Shown in pieces: positions 42,808-51,399 of a stretch of DNA of 64,000 bases. The stretch lies in assembly GCF_001854325.1 (NCBI RefSeq), contig NZ_CP017755.1:2232001-2296000 (forward strand), in the 5' to 3' direction. The notes below the pieces were generated by a model. The model did no database searches. It saw only the letters and a program-made list of their open reading frames with translations, and was not told where the DNA came from. Each line of letters starts with the position of its first letter. The first letter of the stretch is position 1. A program made the position numbers and the translations under genes. The stretch is from Cupriavidus malaysiensis. Its GTDB lineage: Bacteria > Pseudomonadota > Gammaproteobacteria > Burkholderiales > Burkholderiaceae.

Positions 42808-43734
42808 ATGTCCGCCAGAACCGCCACCGCCTCCCTGCTGCCCGACCTGATGCTGCTGACCGTTGCCGCCGTCTGGGGCAGCAGCTACGGCGTGGTCAAG
42901 GACGCGCTCGCCGTCTATCCGGTGCTGGGCCTGCTGGCGCTGCGCTTCGGCCTCACCTCCGCGCTGCTGCTGCCGGCGCTGCGCCACCTGCGGCACTGCG
43001 ACGGCCGCACCGTGGCCGGCATGCTCGGCACCGGCGTGCTGCTGCTGGCCATCTTCCTGTGCGAGACCTTCGGCGTGATGCAGACCCAGGCCTCCCATGC
43101 CGCCTTCCTGATCAGCCTGTGCGTGGTGCTGACGCCGTTCGCCGAGTGGCTGCTGCTGGGCCGCATGCCGGCGCGGCGCGAGTGGGCTGCCGTGGCGCTG
43201 TCGCTGCTGGGCGCCGCCCTGCTCACCGGCGGCTCTCTGCGCCTGCAGGCCGGCGACGTGCTGATGCTGGCCGCGGCCCTGCTGCGCGCCGTCATTGTCT
43301 GCGTGACCAAGCGCATGATGCGCGAGCGCGCGGGCCGGGCCGTGCCGCCCGCGCTGCTGCTGACCGCCGTGCAGTCGGGCGTGGTCGCGCTGGGCAGCGC
43401 GGCGGTGCTGCTGGGCGTGCCCGCCCAATGGCAGGCGCTACCGGCGCCAAGCCTGCATGCGGGCTTCTGGGCCAGCGTGGTCTACCTGGTGGGGGCCTGC
43501 ACCTTGTTTGCCTTCTTCGCGCAGAACTACGCGATCCGGCGCAGCCAGCCCACCCGCGTGGCGCTGCTGATGGGCAGCGAGCCCGCCTTCGGCGCCCTGT
43601 TCGCCTGTCTGTGGCTGGGCGAACGGATCGCGCCGGCGGGCTGGGCCGGCGGCGCGCTGATCGTCGGGGCGTCGCTGCTGGCGACGGTGCGCTGGCGCCG
43701 CCTGCCGCGGGCCGGCCTGGCGCTGGAATCCTGA
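42808..43734 (+). CDS. EamA/DMT-family exporter
   Basis: 308 residues from ATG 42808 (MSARTATASLL). Ten hydrophobic segments with the two EamA repeats: VWGSSYGVVKDAL early in repeat one, AFLISLCVVLTPFAEWLLLG, and SEPAFGALFACLWLGERIAPAGWAGGALIV at the end of repeat two. Probably exports an amino acid or metabolite. It is divergent from the LysR gene and convergent with the ProQ-domain gene. Confidence 0.9.
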   Translation: MSARTATASLLPDLMLLTVAAVWGSSYGVVKDALAVYPVLGLLALRFGLTSALLLPALRHLRHCDGRTVAGMLGTGVLLLAIFLCETFGVMQTQASHAAFLISLCVVLTPFAEWLLLGRMPARREWAAVALSLLGAALLTGGSLRLQAGDVLMLAAALLRAVIVCVTKRMMRERAGRAVPPALLLTAVQSGVVALGSAAVLLGVPAQWQALPAPSLHAGFWASVVYLVGACTLFAFFAQNYAIRRSQPTRVALLMGSEPAFGALFACLWLGERIAPAGWAGGALIVGASLLATVRWRRLPRAGLALES

Positions 43735-43849
43735 CTTGAGGGGTGCCGCGCGGCCGGCGGGCACGAGGCAATCGTGCCGGGGCAGCGGTAGAAGGAAAGG
43801 CGGGACCGCGGCAAAGGGCGGTGCCGTGCCGCTGTGCCGCGCGACAGCC

Positions 43850-43873
43850 AAGAGCGCCGCCTGCGGCGCCCTT
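43850..43873. terminator. Hairpin between EamA and proQ-like genes
   Basis: A 7-bp GC stem (GCGCCGC/GCGGCGC at 43854-43860 and 43863-43869) with a 2-base loop and flanking AAG/CTT; it sits between convergent genes and could end both transcripts. Confidence 0.5.
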
Positions 43874-43879
43874 GCGCGA

Positions 43880-44737
43880 TCAGGCCGAAGTGGAGGTGGG
43901 GGTGGAGGTGGAGGTGGCCTCGAAGACAGCCGGTTCGCCAGCGGCGGCAACCGGTGCGTCTGCCACAGATGCCACAGGTGCCACGGACTCGGCGGCCACC
44001 GGCTCTGCGGGCATCGTTTCGGTCTGCGGCTGCGCGGCCGGCGCGGCTTGCGCGGGCTGAGCCGCGGCTTCCTGGCCTTCCACCGGCTGGCCTTCGGCCG
44101 GCTTGCCGCCCGCCTGGGCCGGGCGACGCTGGCCGCGCGCGCGGCGCTCGCCACGCTCGCCGCCCTTCTCGCCGCCCTTCTCGCCGCCCTTCTCGCCGCC
44201 GTTCTCACCACCCTTGCCGCCGCCCTTGCCACCACGCGGGCGGCGCGCGGACAGCCACTTGGCGCGCTGGGCCTGTGCCGCCGTCACTTCGCCGGCCGCG
44301 TTGCCTTGCAGGTCGACGCGTGCCGCGCCGGCCACCATGCAGGTCCAGTAGCGGCTGCCCTGGCACCAGGTGGCGAGCGCTTCCTTGATCTGCGCTTCAT
44401 CCAGGCCCAGCTTGGCGGACTGCTGCACGAGGTCGTGCATGATGCCCAGCTTGAGGGGCAGCTTGGGCTCGGGCTTCTTGGGGAAGGCCTTGGGGAAATG
44501 CTTCTGCAGGCGCCGGATCGCTTCGATCACCGGGTCGACCGGCTCGGCCTTGGCCTTGCCCTCGGGACGGCCCTTCGCTTCCGGGCGGCCCTTCGCTTCC
44601 GGGCGTGCCTTGGCATCCGGGCGCGCCTTGGCCTTGGCTGGCGGCTTGCCCTGCTGCGCCGGCTTGGCGGCGGCCGCGTTCTGCTTGGCCTGTGCCACGA
44701 GTTGCGCCTTCAAGGCGGCAAGTTGTTCGAAACCCAT
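43880..44737 (-). CDS. proQ: ProQ/FinO-domain RNA chaperone
   Basis: 285 residues from ATG 44737 (MGFEQLAALK). An N-terminal Lys/Ala/Pro-rich linker contains ARPEAKGRPEAK repeats (about 25-70). The ProQ/FinO domain follows (about 75-155): VIEAIRRLQKHFPKAFPKKPEPKLPLKLGIMHDL, ALATWCQGSRYW. The C-terminal tail is disordered, with GGEKGGEKGGEKGGE repeats and an Ala/Val/Thr-rich end. ProQ proteins bind structured small RNAs and 3' ends. Basic flanks on both sides of the domain add nonspecific RNA binding. Confidence 0.88.
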   Translation of the reverse strand: MGFEQLAALKAQLVAQAKQNAAAAKPAQQGKPPAKAKARPDAKARPEAKGRPEAKGRPEGKAKAEPVDPVIEAIRRLQKHFPKAFPKKPEPKLPLKLGIMHDLVQQSAKLGLDEAQIKEALATWCQGSRYWTCMVAGAARVDLQGNAAGEVTAAQAQRAKWLSARRPRGGKGGGKGGENGGEKGGEKGGEKGGERGERRARGQRRPAQAGGKPAEGQPVEGQEAAAQPAQAAPAAQPQTETMPAEPVAAESVAPVASVADAPVAAAGEPAVFEATSTSTPTSTSA

Positions 44738-44851
44738 AGTGCGTCTGATCGGAAAACAGACGCCCATTCTAGCAGGCTGCCGCGACCTTCCGCCCTGCCA
44801 CCGGCCGGCCCGGCCGGCACCGGTGGCGCGGGCCACCGGTGCGGCAGATGC

Positions 44852-45571
44852 TCAGCGCGTGAGCGCGCCGCCGGCGCGCTCACGCTGGGCGGCGAGGTAG
44901 GCGTCACGCGAGGGCTGCAGGTGCTGCCGGCACAACGCGACCAGCTCCTCGCGGCGTCCCGCGCGCAGCGCGTCGATCATGGCCCAGTGTTCCTGGCGCG
45001 CGCGCTCGCGGTAGGCAGCGGTGGCCAGCGAGCCGAAGCGGATCGGATGGGTGCGCCGCGCATACTCGGCGATGGCCTGCAGCAGCACGGTGTTGCCGGC
45101 CAGTGCAAACAGCTCGCGATGGAACTGCTGGTTGATGCGGAAGACCGCGTGCGCATCGCCTGCGGCGACGGCGGCGTCATGGCGCCGCTGCACCGCCACC
45201 AGCGCCTGCAGCCGCACCGGCGGCACGGGCAGCGGGATCAGCGCGGCGGCCTGTGCTTCCAGCAGCTCGCGCAGGCCGAACAGTTCCACCACTTCTTCCG
45301 GCTCGAAGGCGCGCACCAGCGCGCCGACATTGCGCCGGCGCTCGACCGCGCCCATCTGTTCGAGCGCGGACAGCGCCTGGCGCACCACATGGCGCTTCAG
45401 GCCGAAGCGCTCCATCAGGTCGTCCTCGACCAGGCGCTCGCGCGGATGCAGGCGCCCGAAGACGATGTCCTCTTCCAGGGCGTCGATGGCACGCTGCAGC
45501 GCATCGGGCACGTCGGGTGCATCGGACGCGTCGGGTGCGTCGGGTGCACCGTCCAGGGCTTGGTCCGCCAT
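44852..45571 (-). CDS. GntR-family regulator, FadR/FCD type
   Basis: 239 residues. The N-terminus has an unusual DAPDASDAPDVPDA repeat, then a winged helix (EEDIVFGRLHPRERLVEDDLMERFGLKRHVVRQALSALEQMGAVERRRNVGALV). An FCD ligand domain follows, with metal-site histidines (QFHRELFALAGN, RTHPIRFG). It begins 3 bp after the stop of the sugar-acid dehydratase gene, so it is co-transcribed and probably autoregulatory for that operon. Confidence 0.9.
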   Translation of the reverse strand: MADQALDGAPDAPDASDAPDVPDALQRAIDALEEDIVFGRLHPRERLVEDDLMERFGLKRHVVRQALSALEQMGAVERRRNVGALVRAFEPEEVVELFGLRELLEAQAAALIPLPVPPVRLQALVAVQRRHDAAVAAGDAHAVFRINQQFHRELFALAGNTVLLQAIAEYARRTHPIRFGSLATAAYRERARQEHWAMIDALRAGRREELVALCRQHLQPSRDAYLAAQRERAGGALTR

Positions 45572-45574
45572 CGC

Positions 45575-47371
45575 TCAGCGCTCGCGCGGTACCGTGTCCA
45601 CGGTGCCGCCGGCCCGCAGGAAGTCGAAGTCCACGCCCTGGTCGGCCTGCGTCACGGTTTCCAGGAAGAGCTTGCGGTAGCCGCGCTCGGCGCGCGGGCG
45701 CACCACCGGTTGCTCGGCCGCCCGGCGCGCCAGTTCCGCGTCGTCGACCAGCAGCGCCAGCTCGCGCCGCGCCACCGACAGGCGGATGCGATCGCCGCTG
45801 CGCACCAGGGCGAGCGGTCCGCCGATGGCGGCCTCCGGCGTCACGTGCAGCACGATGGTGCCGGCCGCGGTGCCGCTCATGCGGCCGTCCGACACGCGCA
45901 CCATGTCCTTGACGCCGGCCCGCGCCAGCTTCTTCGGGATCGGCATGTAGCCCGCCTCGGGCATGCCCGGCGCGCCGGTGGGGCCGATGCGCTTGAGCAC
46001 CAGGATGTCGTCGGCCTTGACGTCGAGGGCCTCATCGTCGATGCGGTGCGCCATGTCCTCGGCGTCCTCGAACACGACCGCTCGCCCCTCGTGCTCCATC
46101 AGGGCGGGGTTGGCCGCCGACTGCTTGATGATGGCGCCGCCCGGCGCCAGGTTGCCGCGCAGCACCGCCAGGCCGCCGGCCGGGTAGATCGGCTCGGCGC
46201 GGCTGCGGATGACCTCCTGGGCGAATGGCGGCGGCGCGGCGTCCAGCTCCTCGCCCAGCGTGCGGCCCGACACGGTCAGCGCATCGAGGTGCAGCAGGGG
46301 CCGCAGCTCGCGCAGCAGCGCCGGCATGCCGCCCGCCTTGTGGAAGTCCTCCATATAGTGCTGGCCCGAAGGTTTCAGGTCGACCAGCACCGGTGTCTCG
46401 CGGCTCATGCGGTCCAGGCCGGCCAGGTCGATGTCGATGCCGAGGCGGCCGGCGATGGCGGTCAGGTGCACGATACCGTTGGTCGAGCCGCCGATGGCCA
46501 GCAGCACGCGCAGCGCGTTCTCGATCGACTTGCCGGTCAGGATGCGGTCCGGCGTCAGGCGCGCGGCCGCCATCGCCACCGCGGTGGTGCCGGTGCGCTC
46601 GGCCACGCGGATGCGGTCGGCCGTGACCGCGGGCGCCGAGGCGCCGCCCGACACCATGATGCCCATGGCTTCGGCCAAGCACGCCATGGTGCTGGCCGTG
46701 CCCATCACCGAGCAGGTGCCGACGCTGGCCACCAGCTGGTTGTTGACGTCGGCGATCTCGGTGCCGTCGATCTCCTCGGCACGGAAACGGCCCCAGTAGC
46801 GGCGGCAGTCGGTACAGGCGCCGACGCGCTCGCCGCGGTGCGCGCCGGTCAGCATCGAGCCGGTCACCAGCTGGATCGCCGGCACGCCGGCCGACGCCGC
46901 GCCCATCAGCTGGGCCGGCACGGTCTTGTCGCAGCCGCCGATCAGCACCACCGCGTCCATCGGCTGGGCGCGGATCATCTCCTCGGTGTCCATCGACATG
47001 AGGTTGCGCAGGTACATGCTGGTGGGCGCCGAAAAGCTCTCATGCACCGAGATGGTCGGGAAGTCCACCGGCAGGCCGCCGGCCAGCATGACGCCGCGCT
47101 TGACCGCCTCCACCAGCTGCGGTGCGTTGCCGTGGCAGGGGTTGTAGCTGCTGCCGGTGTTGACGATGCCGATCACCGGCCGCGACAAGGCGTCGTCGGT
47201 GTAGCCGGCGCCCTTGATGAAGGCCTTGCGCAGGAACAGCGAGAAGCCGGTATCGCCGTAGTTGGTCAGCCCCTTGGCCAGGCCCTCCGCCGATGGCTGT
47301 GATCCACCACTCTCTTGCGATGAATCCTGGGATGAGGCCGGAGGGACGGGGGGACGGTCGGACGAAGACAT
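45575..47371 (-). CDS. IlvD/Edd-family dehydratase, sugar-acid (aldonate) type
   Basis: 598 residues. Fe-S cysteines in NPCHGNAPQL, GGCDKTVPAQLMGAASAG and VGTCSVMGTASTMACLAEAMG fit the [2Fe-2S]/[4Fe-4S] dehydratases. The wider pattern (ERVGACTDCRRYWGRFRAEEI) belongs to the sugar-acid subgroup such as L-arabinonate or galactonate dehydratases rather than IlvD proper. The first 30 residues are Ser/Pro/Gln-rich and atypical. It dehydrates an aldonic or related hydroxy acid to a 2-keto-3-deoxy acid in the cytoplasm. It is divergent from a Bug binding protein that may sense the same substrate. Confidence 0.88.
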   Translation of the reverse strand: MSSSDRPPVPPASSQDSSQESGGSQPSAEGLAKGLTNYGDTGFSLFLRKAFIKGAGYTDDALSRPVIGIVNTGSSYNPCHGNAPQLVEAVKRGVMLAGGLPVDFPTISVHESFSAPTSMYLRNLMSMDTEEMIRAQPMDAVVLIGGCDKTVPAQLMGAASAGVPAIQLVTGSMLTGAHRGERVGACTDCRRYWGRFRAEEIDGTEIADVNNQLVASVGTCSVMGTASTMACLAEAMGIMVSGGASAPAVTADRIRVAERTGTTAVAMAAARLTPDRILTGKSIENALRVLLAIGGSTNGIVHLTAIAGRLGIDIDLAGLDRMSRETPVLVDLKPSGQHYMEDFHKAGGMPALLRELRPLLHLDALTVSGRTLGEELDAAPPPFAQEVIRSRAEPIYPAGGLAVLRGNLAPGGAIIKQSAANPALMEHEGRAVVFEDAEDMAHRIDDEALDVKADDILVLKRIGPTGAPGMPEAGYMPIPKKLARAGVKDMVRVSDGRMSGTAAGTIVLHVTPEAAIGGPLALVRSGDRIRLSVARRELALLVDDAELARRAAEQPVVRPRAERGYRKLFLETVTQADQGVDFDFLRAGGTVDTVPRER

Positions 47372-47382
47372 CCGTGATCTCC

Positions 47383-47394
47383 AATAATATTATT
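47383..47394 (-). promoter_or_regulatory. Candidate GntR operator of the dehydratase operon
   Basis: A perfect 12-bp AT-only palindrome, AATAATATTATT, lies 12 bp before the dehydratase start codon in GC-rich surroundings. This is typical of FadR/FCD-type operators; assignment is inferred. Confidence 0.6.
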
Positions 47395-47462
47395 GATAAT
47401 CTCGGGCGAGAGCATAGCCTGCGTGGCTGCGCGTGCGCAAGCCCGGCAACGGCCTCGGTTTA

Positions 47463-47511
47463 TTGATTGAAATACAAGATCAGTCGATAGAAAGATTCTG
47501 ATTCTTCTATC
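47463..47511 (+). promoter_or_regulatory. Promoter of the Bug gene with inverted repeat
   Basis: TTGATT (47463-47468), 17 bp, GATAGA (47486-47491). The -10 is the left arm of a 7-bp dyad GATAGAA/TTCTATC (47486-47492 and 47505-47511). Confidence 0.65.
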
Positions 47512-47623
47512 AAGAGGTGCCTCATACACTACGTCCCGATGCTGAGCCGGGCGGCATCGGCACGGCGGTCCCACGCCGCCGTCCTTCCCTTCGAATCCAA
47601 TCAGCCCGGCACAGGAGACCTTC

Positions 47624-48646
47624 ATGTCCAGCCTCTTGCGCAGGCACGGCCGCGCGCGCCCGGGTGCGCGGCGCGCCCTGCTCGTGTCCACGCTGGCCGC
47701 GTGCGCCGGCCTGCTGCTGGCGCCGGCCCTCGCCGCCGCGTCCGACTATCCCAACAAGCCGATCCGCCTGGTGGTGCCCTACCCGCCCGGCGGCGCCACC
47801 GACGTCATCGGCCGCACGCTGGCGCAGCAACTCACCACCGCGCTCGGCCAGCAGGTGGTGGTGGACAACCGCGCCGGCGCGGCGGGCAATATCGGTGCCG
47901 AACTGGTGGCCAAGTCGCCGGCCGACGGCTACACCTTGCTGATGGGGGCCCTGACCAGCCACGCCATCAACGCCGCCCTGTACAAGAGCCGCGTGCCCTA
48001 CGACCTGGAGAAGAGCTTCGCGCCGGTCGCCATCGTCGGCACGGTGCCGCTGGTGTTCGTGGTCAATCCCTCGGTCAAGGCCAACACGCTGGCGCAACTG
48101 GTCGAGCTGGCCAAGGCCAAGCCCGGCAGCCTCACCTTCGGCTCGGCCGGCAACGGCTCGCCGCAGCACCTGGCCGGCGAGCTGTTCAAGCGCATGACCG
48201 GCGCCGACATGCTGCACGTGCCGTACAAGGGCAGCGGTCCGGCCATGACCGATCTGATGGGCGGGCAGGTGCTGAGCATGGTGGAAACGGTGCCGGCGGC
48301 GCAGTCCTTCATCAAGAGCGGCAAGATCCGCGCGCTGGCGGTGACCAGCGGCGAGCGGGTCAGCACGCTGCCCGACGTGCCCACCGCGGCCGAAGCCGGC
48401 CTGAAGGACTTCGAGGTCAGCTCGATGTTCGGCATCGTCGCCCCGGCCGGCACGCCGGCGCCGGTGATCAACCGCCTCAGCGCCGACCTGAAGAAGATCC
48501 TGGCCGAGCCCGAAGTGAAGGCCGCCCTGCTCAAGCAAGGCGCGATCGCCGCCTGGACCACGCCGGCGCAGGCCGGCAGCCGGATCAAGGCCGAGATGAC
48601 GCGCTGGAGCGCGGTCATCCGTGACGCCGGCGTCAAGCCCGAATGA
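47624..48646 (+). CDS. Bug/TctC-family binding protein
   Basis: 340 residues from ATG 47624 behind AGGAGAC. Signal peptide (RRALLVSTLAACAGLLLAPALAAA), then KPIRLVVPYPPGGATDVIGRTLAQQLT and AGAAGNIGAELVAKSPADGYTLL, the Bug fold. It lies divergent from the sugar-acid dehydratase/GntR operon and is probably its extracytoplasmic receptor. No TctAB pair is nearby. Confidence 0.93.
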   Translation: MSSLLRRHGRARPGARRALLVSTLAACAGLLLAPALAAASDYPNKPIRLVVPYPPGGATDVIGRTLAQQLTTALGQQVVVDNRAGAAGNIGAELVAKSPADGYTLLMGALTSHAINAALYKSRVPYDLEKSFAPVAIVGTVPLVFVVNPSVKANTLAQLVELAKAKPGSLTFGSAGNGSPQHLAGELFKRMTGADMLHVPYKGSGPAMTDLMGGQVLSMVETVPAAQSFIKSGKIRALAVTSGERVSTLPDVPTAAEAGLKDFEVSSMFGIVAPAGTPAPVINRLSADLKKILAEPEVKAALLKQGAIAAWTTPAQAGSRIKAEMTRWSAVIRDAGVKPE

Positions 48647-48699
48647 CACCGGCTTGAGACCGGGCCGGAGCCCGGGCGATGCGCGCGGCCCCGGCCGCC

Positions 48700-49035
48700 T
48701 CAGCCGCCCGCCCGGCGGCTGTCCGGCACCGGATGGGCCAGCGTGCCGTCGCCGTAGGCCCGCTCGACATGCGAGACCACCACGTGGTAGCCCTCGTACC
48801 AGCGGCGGTACTGGCGCTTGGCCTCGAGATGGCGCGGATGGCGGGCGAAGGCTTCCAGCGCGGCGCGGTCGTGCCAGTAGTAGCTGGCGTTGACCAGCAT
48901 GCCGTCGGCCGAGCGCCAGGATTCGGCGCCGGCGAAGCCGGGCAGGTCTGCCGCGATTTCGTCGAGGACGGCGCTCAATTGCCGGAAGGTGTCATCGGCC
49001 TGTCCGGGCCGGTAGATGAAGGCGGCGATATACAT
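48700..49035 (-). CDS. Antibiotic-biosynthesis-monooxygenase (ABM)-domain protein
   Basis: 111 residues, dimeric alpha+beta-barrel type: YIAAFIYRPGQADDTFRQL at the N-terminus and NASYYWHDRAALEAFARHPRHLEAKRQYRRWYEGYHVVVSHVERAYG, the signature of ABM/heme-degrading-like domains. The conserved W-x-D-x2-A-L-x-A-F-x2-H-P block is present. These small proteins act as cofactorless oxygenases or isomerases; the substrate here is unknown. Confidence 0.8.
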   Translation of the reverse strand: MYIAAFIYRPGQADDTFRQLSAVLDEIAADLPGFAGAESWRSADGMLVNASYYWHDRAALEAFARHPRHLEAKRQYRRWYEGYHVVVSHVERAYGDGTLAHPVPDSRRAGG

Positions 49036-49079
49036 GGTCTGCCTGGGTCGGGAAACGAGAGGAAGGACTTCACGGGAAC

Positions 49080-49106
49080 GGGACGAAGGGGACGAAGGGG
49101 ACGAAG
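49080..49106. repeat. Tandem 9-bp repeat (gggacgaag)
   Basis: Three copies in the 106-bp spacer between the ABM and LysE genes. Confidence 0.7.
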
Positions 49107-49141
49107 TGACCGCAAGGCAGCCGCGCCCGCCCCGTCCGCCC

Positions 49142-49786
49142 TCATGCCGCGCGCTGCAGCAGGAGGCGCACCGCCAGGCCCGCCATCAGCAAGGCCAGCG
49201 CGACCGACTGCAGGCGCGCCAGCCCGGGCCGCGCTCGCGGCAGGCGCCGCAGGCTCGCGCCGAGCGCGCCCAGCAAGGCGTGGTAGAGCAGGCTGATCGC
49301 CGAGAGCAGGGCGCCCAGCACAAGCAGTTGCGACGCCACCGGCCCCTGCCCCGGCACCACGAACTGCGGCAGGAACACCAGGAAGAACAGCAGCGCCTTC
49401 GGATTGAGCAGGCAGTTCAGCAGGCCGCGCACGAACACCGCGGCGGCCCCCGCCGGCCGGCTGGCGCCTGCCGCGGTGCCGCCCCCGCCGCCGGCGCCGC
49501 GCGCCGGGCGCAGCGCCTTGGCGGCCAGCCACAGCAGGTAGGCCGCGCCGGCGTAGCGGATCAGGTCCAGGGCAGGCGCCCAGGCCACCACCACGGCGGT
49601 CACGCCGCTCGCGGTCAAGGCGGTGAGCAACAGGTCCGCGCCGGCGATGCCCAGCGCCGCGGCAACGCCACCGCGCAGGCCGCAGGCGGCGCCATGCGCC
49701 ATGACGAAGGCCGTATTGGGGCCGGGAGAGAGCATCAGCATCAGGACGGCGCCGCAGAACAGCGACAGGGTGGCGGGATCGGGCAT
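49142..49786 (-). CDS. LysE/RhtB-family amino-acid exporter
   Basis: 214 residues from ATG 49786 (MPDPATLSLF). Six hydrophobic segments. Family features: LMLSPGPNTAFVMAHGAACGLRGGVAAALGIA at the N-terminus and RGLLNCLLNPKALLFFLVFLPQFV in the middle. A Gly/Ala-rich insert (GAGGGGGTAAGASRPAG) separates the halves. It is divergent from a MocR-type regulator, the usual genetic arrangement for control of an amino-acid exporter. Confidence 0.93.
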   Translation of the reverse strand: MPDPATLSLFCGAVLMLMLSPGPNTAFVMAHGAACGLRGGVAAALGIAGADLLLTALTASGVTAVVVAWAPALDLIRYAGAAYLLWLAAKALRPARGAGGGGGTAAGASRPAGAAAVFVRGLLNCLLNPKALLFFLVFLPQFVVPGQGPVASQLLVLGALLSAISLLYHALLGALGASLRRLPRARPGLARLQSVALALLMAGLAVRLLLQRAA

Positions 49787-49914
49787 CGTGGGGTCGGCGC
49801 AAGAAGGTGGCGAAGGGAATGGCCGCAGCGTAGACTCCGGATGCAGTACGAACAAGAAATTGTCCTAGATACACCCCGCCCGCCCACCCGCTCTCCCCTC
49901 GCCCGCCGACACCC

Positions 49915-51246
49915 ATGGCCCCGCCCCGCTACCGCAGCATCGTCGATGCCTTCGCCGCGCGCATCCACGACGGTGAATTGCCGCCCGGCACGCGCCTGCC
50001 GGCGGTGCGGCAACTGATGCGGCAGCACGGCATCGCCCTGGCCACCGCCTCGCGCGTCTACGCGGAGCTGGAGGCCGCCGGCCTGGCGGTGGGCGAAACC
50101 GGCCGCGGCACCTTCGTGCGCGACACCTCCCTGCCGCGCGGCCTGGGGCTGGAGCAACGGCCCCTGCCCTCCGGCGCGGTCGACCTGACCTTCAACTATC
50201 CGGCGCTGCCCGATCAGGCGGAACTGCTGCGCGAGGGCCTGCGCGCCATCGCCGCCTCGGGCGATCTCGACGCCCTGCTGCACTCGGCGCCGCAGGGCGG
50301 GCGCCCGCACGAAAGGGAGACCGTCGCGCGCCACCTGCGCAACCGGGGCATCCGCGTGCCGGCCGCGCAGGTGCTGATCGTCAACGGCGCCCAGCAGGGG
50401 CTGGCGGTGGCCGCCATGGCGCTGCTGCGGCCGGGCGACCTGCTGGCCATCGACGCCTTGACCTACCCGGGCATGAAGACGCTGGCCGAATCCTGCCGCC
50501 TCGAGCTGGCGCCGCTGCCCATCAGCAGCGGCGGCACCGGCGGCACCGACCTCGACCGGCTGGAGGCGCTGTGCCGGCGCCGCCCGGTGCGCGCCGTCTA
50601 CACCATGCCGACCTTGCACAATCCGCTCGGCCACGTGATGCCCGAGGCCGAGCGCGCCCGGCTGGCCGCCATCGCGCGGCGGCACGACCTGCTGATCATC
50701 GAGGACGGCGCCTACGCCTTCCTGGCCGAACCCGCTCCCGCCCCGGTCTTCTGCCACGCGCCGGAGCGCACGCTCTACGTGTCGGGGCTGTCCAAGAGCG
50801 TCGCCTCGGGACTGCGCCTGGGCTTCGTGGCGGCGCCGCCCGGACTGGTGCCGGCGCTGGAGCGCGCCATCCGCGTGTCGACCTGGAACACGCCGTCGCT
50901 GATGGTGGCGCTCGCCTGCCGCTGGATCGAGTCGGGCACCGTCGATGCGCTGGAGATGCGCAAGCGGCGCGACGCGCGGCAGCGCCAGCGGCTGGCACGG
51001 CGCCTGCTGCAGGGCTGCGCGATCACCGCCCACCCGGGTGCCTACTACCTGTGGCTGGCGCTCTCCGACGACCGGCGCGCCGACGGCGTGGCGGCCGCGC
51101 TGGCGCGACAGGGCGTGCTGGTGACGACGGCGGAGCCCTTCTGCGCCGGGCCGGCGGTGCCGCAGGCCCTGCGCCTCGCGCTGGGCTCGATCGCGCTGCC
51201 GGCGCTGGAGGATGCCTTGCGCAAGGTCGCCGCGCTGGCCGCCTGA
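49915..51246 (+). CDS. MocR-type regulator (GntR HTH fused to PLP aminotransferase domain)
   Basis: 443 residues. N-terminal GntR winged helix (YRSIVDAFAARIHDGELPPGTRLPAVRQLMRQHGIALATASRVYAELEAAGLAVGETGRGTFV). The fold-type-I aminotransferase domain follows: NGAQQGLAVAAMALLRPGD, YTMPTLHNPLGHVM, IIEDGAYAFL and the PLP-lysine region VSGLSKSVASGLRLGF. MocR proteins use PLP or PLP-amino-acid adducts as effectors. It is divergent from lysE and so is expected to control amino-acid export. Confidence 0.93.
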   Translation: MAPPRYRSIVDAFAARIHDGELPPGTRLPAVRQLMRQHGIALATASRVYAELEAAGLAVGETGRGTFVRDTSLPRGLGLEQRPLPSGAVDLTFNYPALPDQAELLREGLRAIAASGDLDALLHSAPQGGRPHERETVARHLRNRGIRVPAAQVLIVNGAQQGLAVAAMALLRPGDLLAIDALTYPGMKTLAESCRLELAPLPISSGGTGGTDLDRLEALCRRRPVRAVYTMPTLHNPLGHVMPEAERARLAAIARRHDLLIIEDGAYAFLAEPAPAPVFCHAPERTLYVSGLSKSVASGLRLGFVAAPPGLVPALERAIRVSTWNTPSLMVALACRWIESGTVDALEMRKRRDARQRQRLARRLLQGCAITAHPGAYYLWLALSDDRRADGVAAALARQGVLVTTAEPFCAGPAVPQALRLALGSIALPALEDALRKVAALAA

Positions 51247-51399
51247 CGCCCCGCCCCGCCATGCTGCACCGCACCGGGCGCACGCGCCGCGGCCGAAGTC
51301 GGGGCAGATCCCCATAGTGGGTGTTGCGCCACTTGGCCTATACTGAACCAGCGATGTCGCCTGCGCTCAGCCAAGGCGCCATGACGAGGAGGTGTCCCC

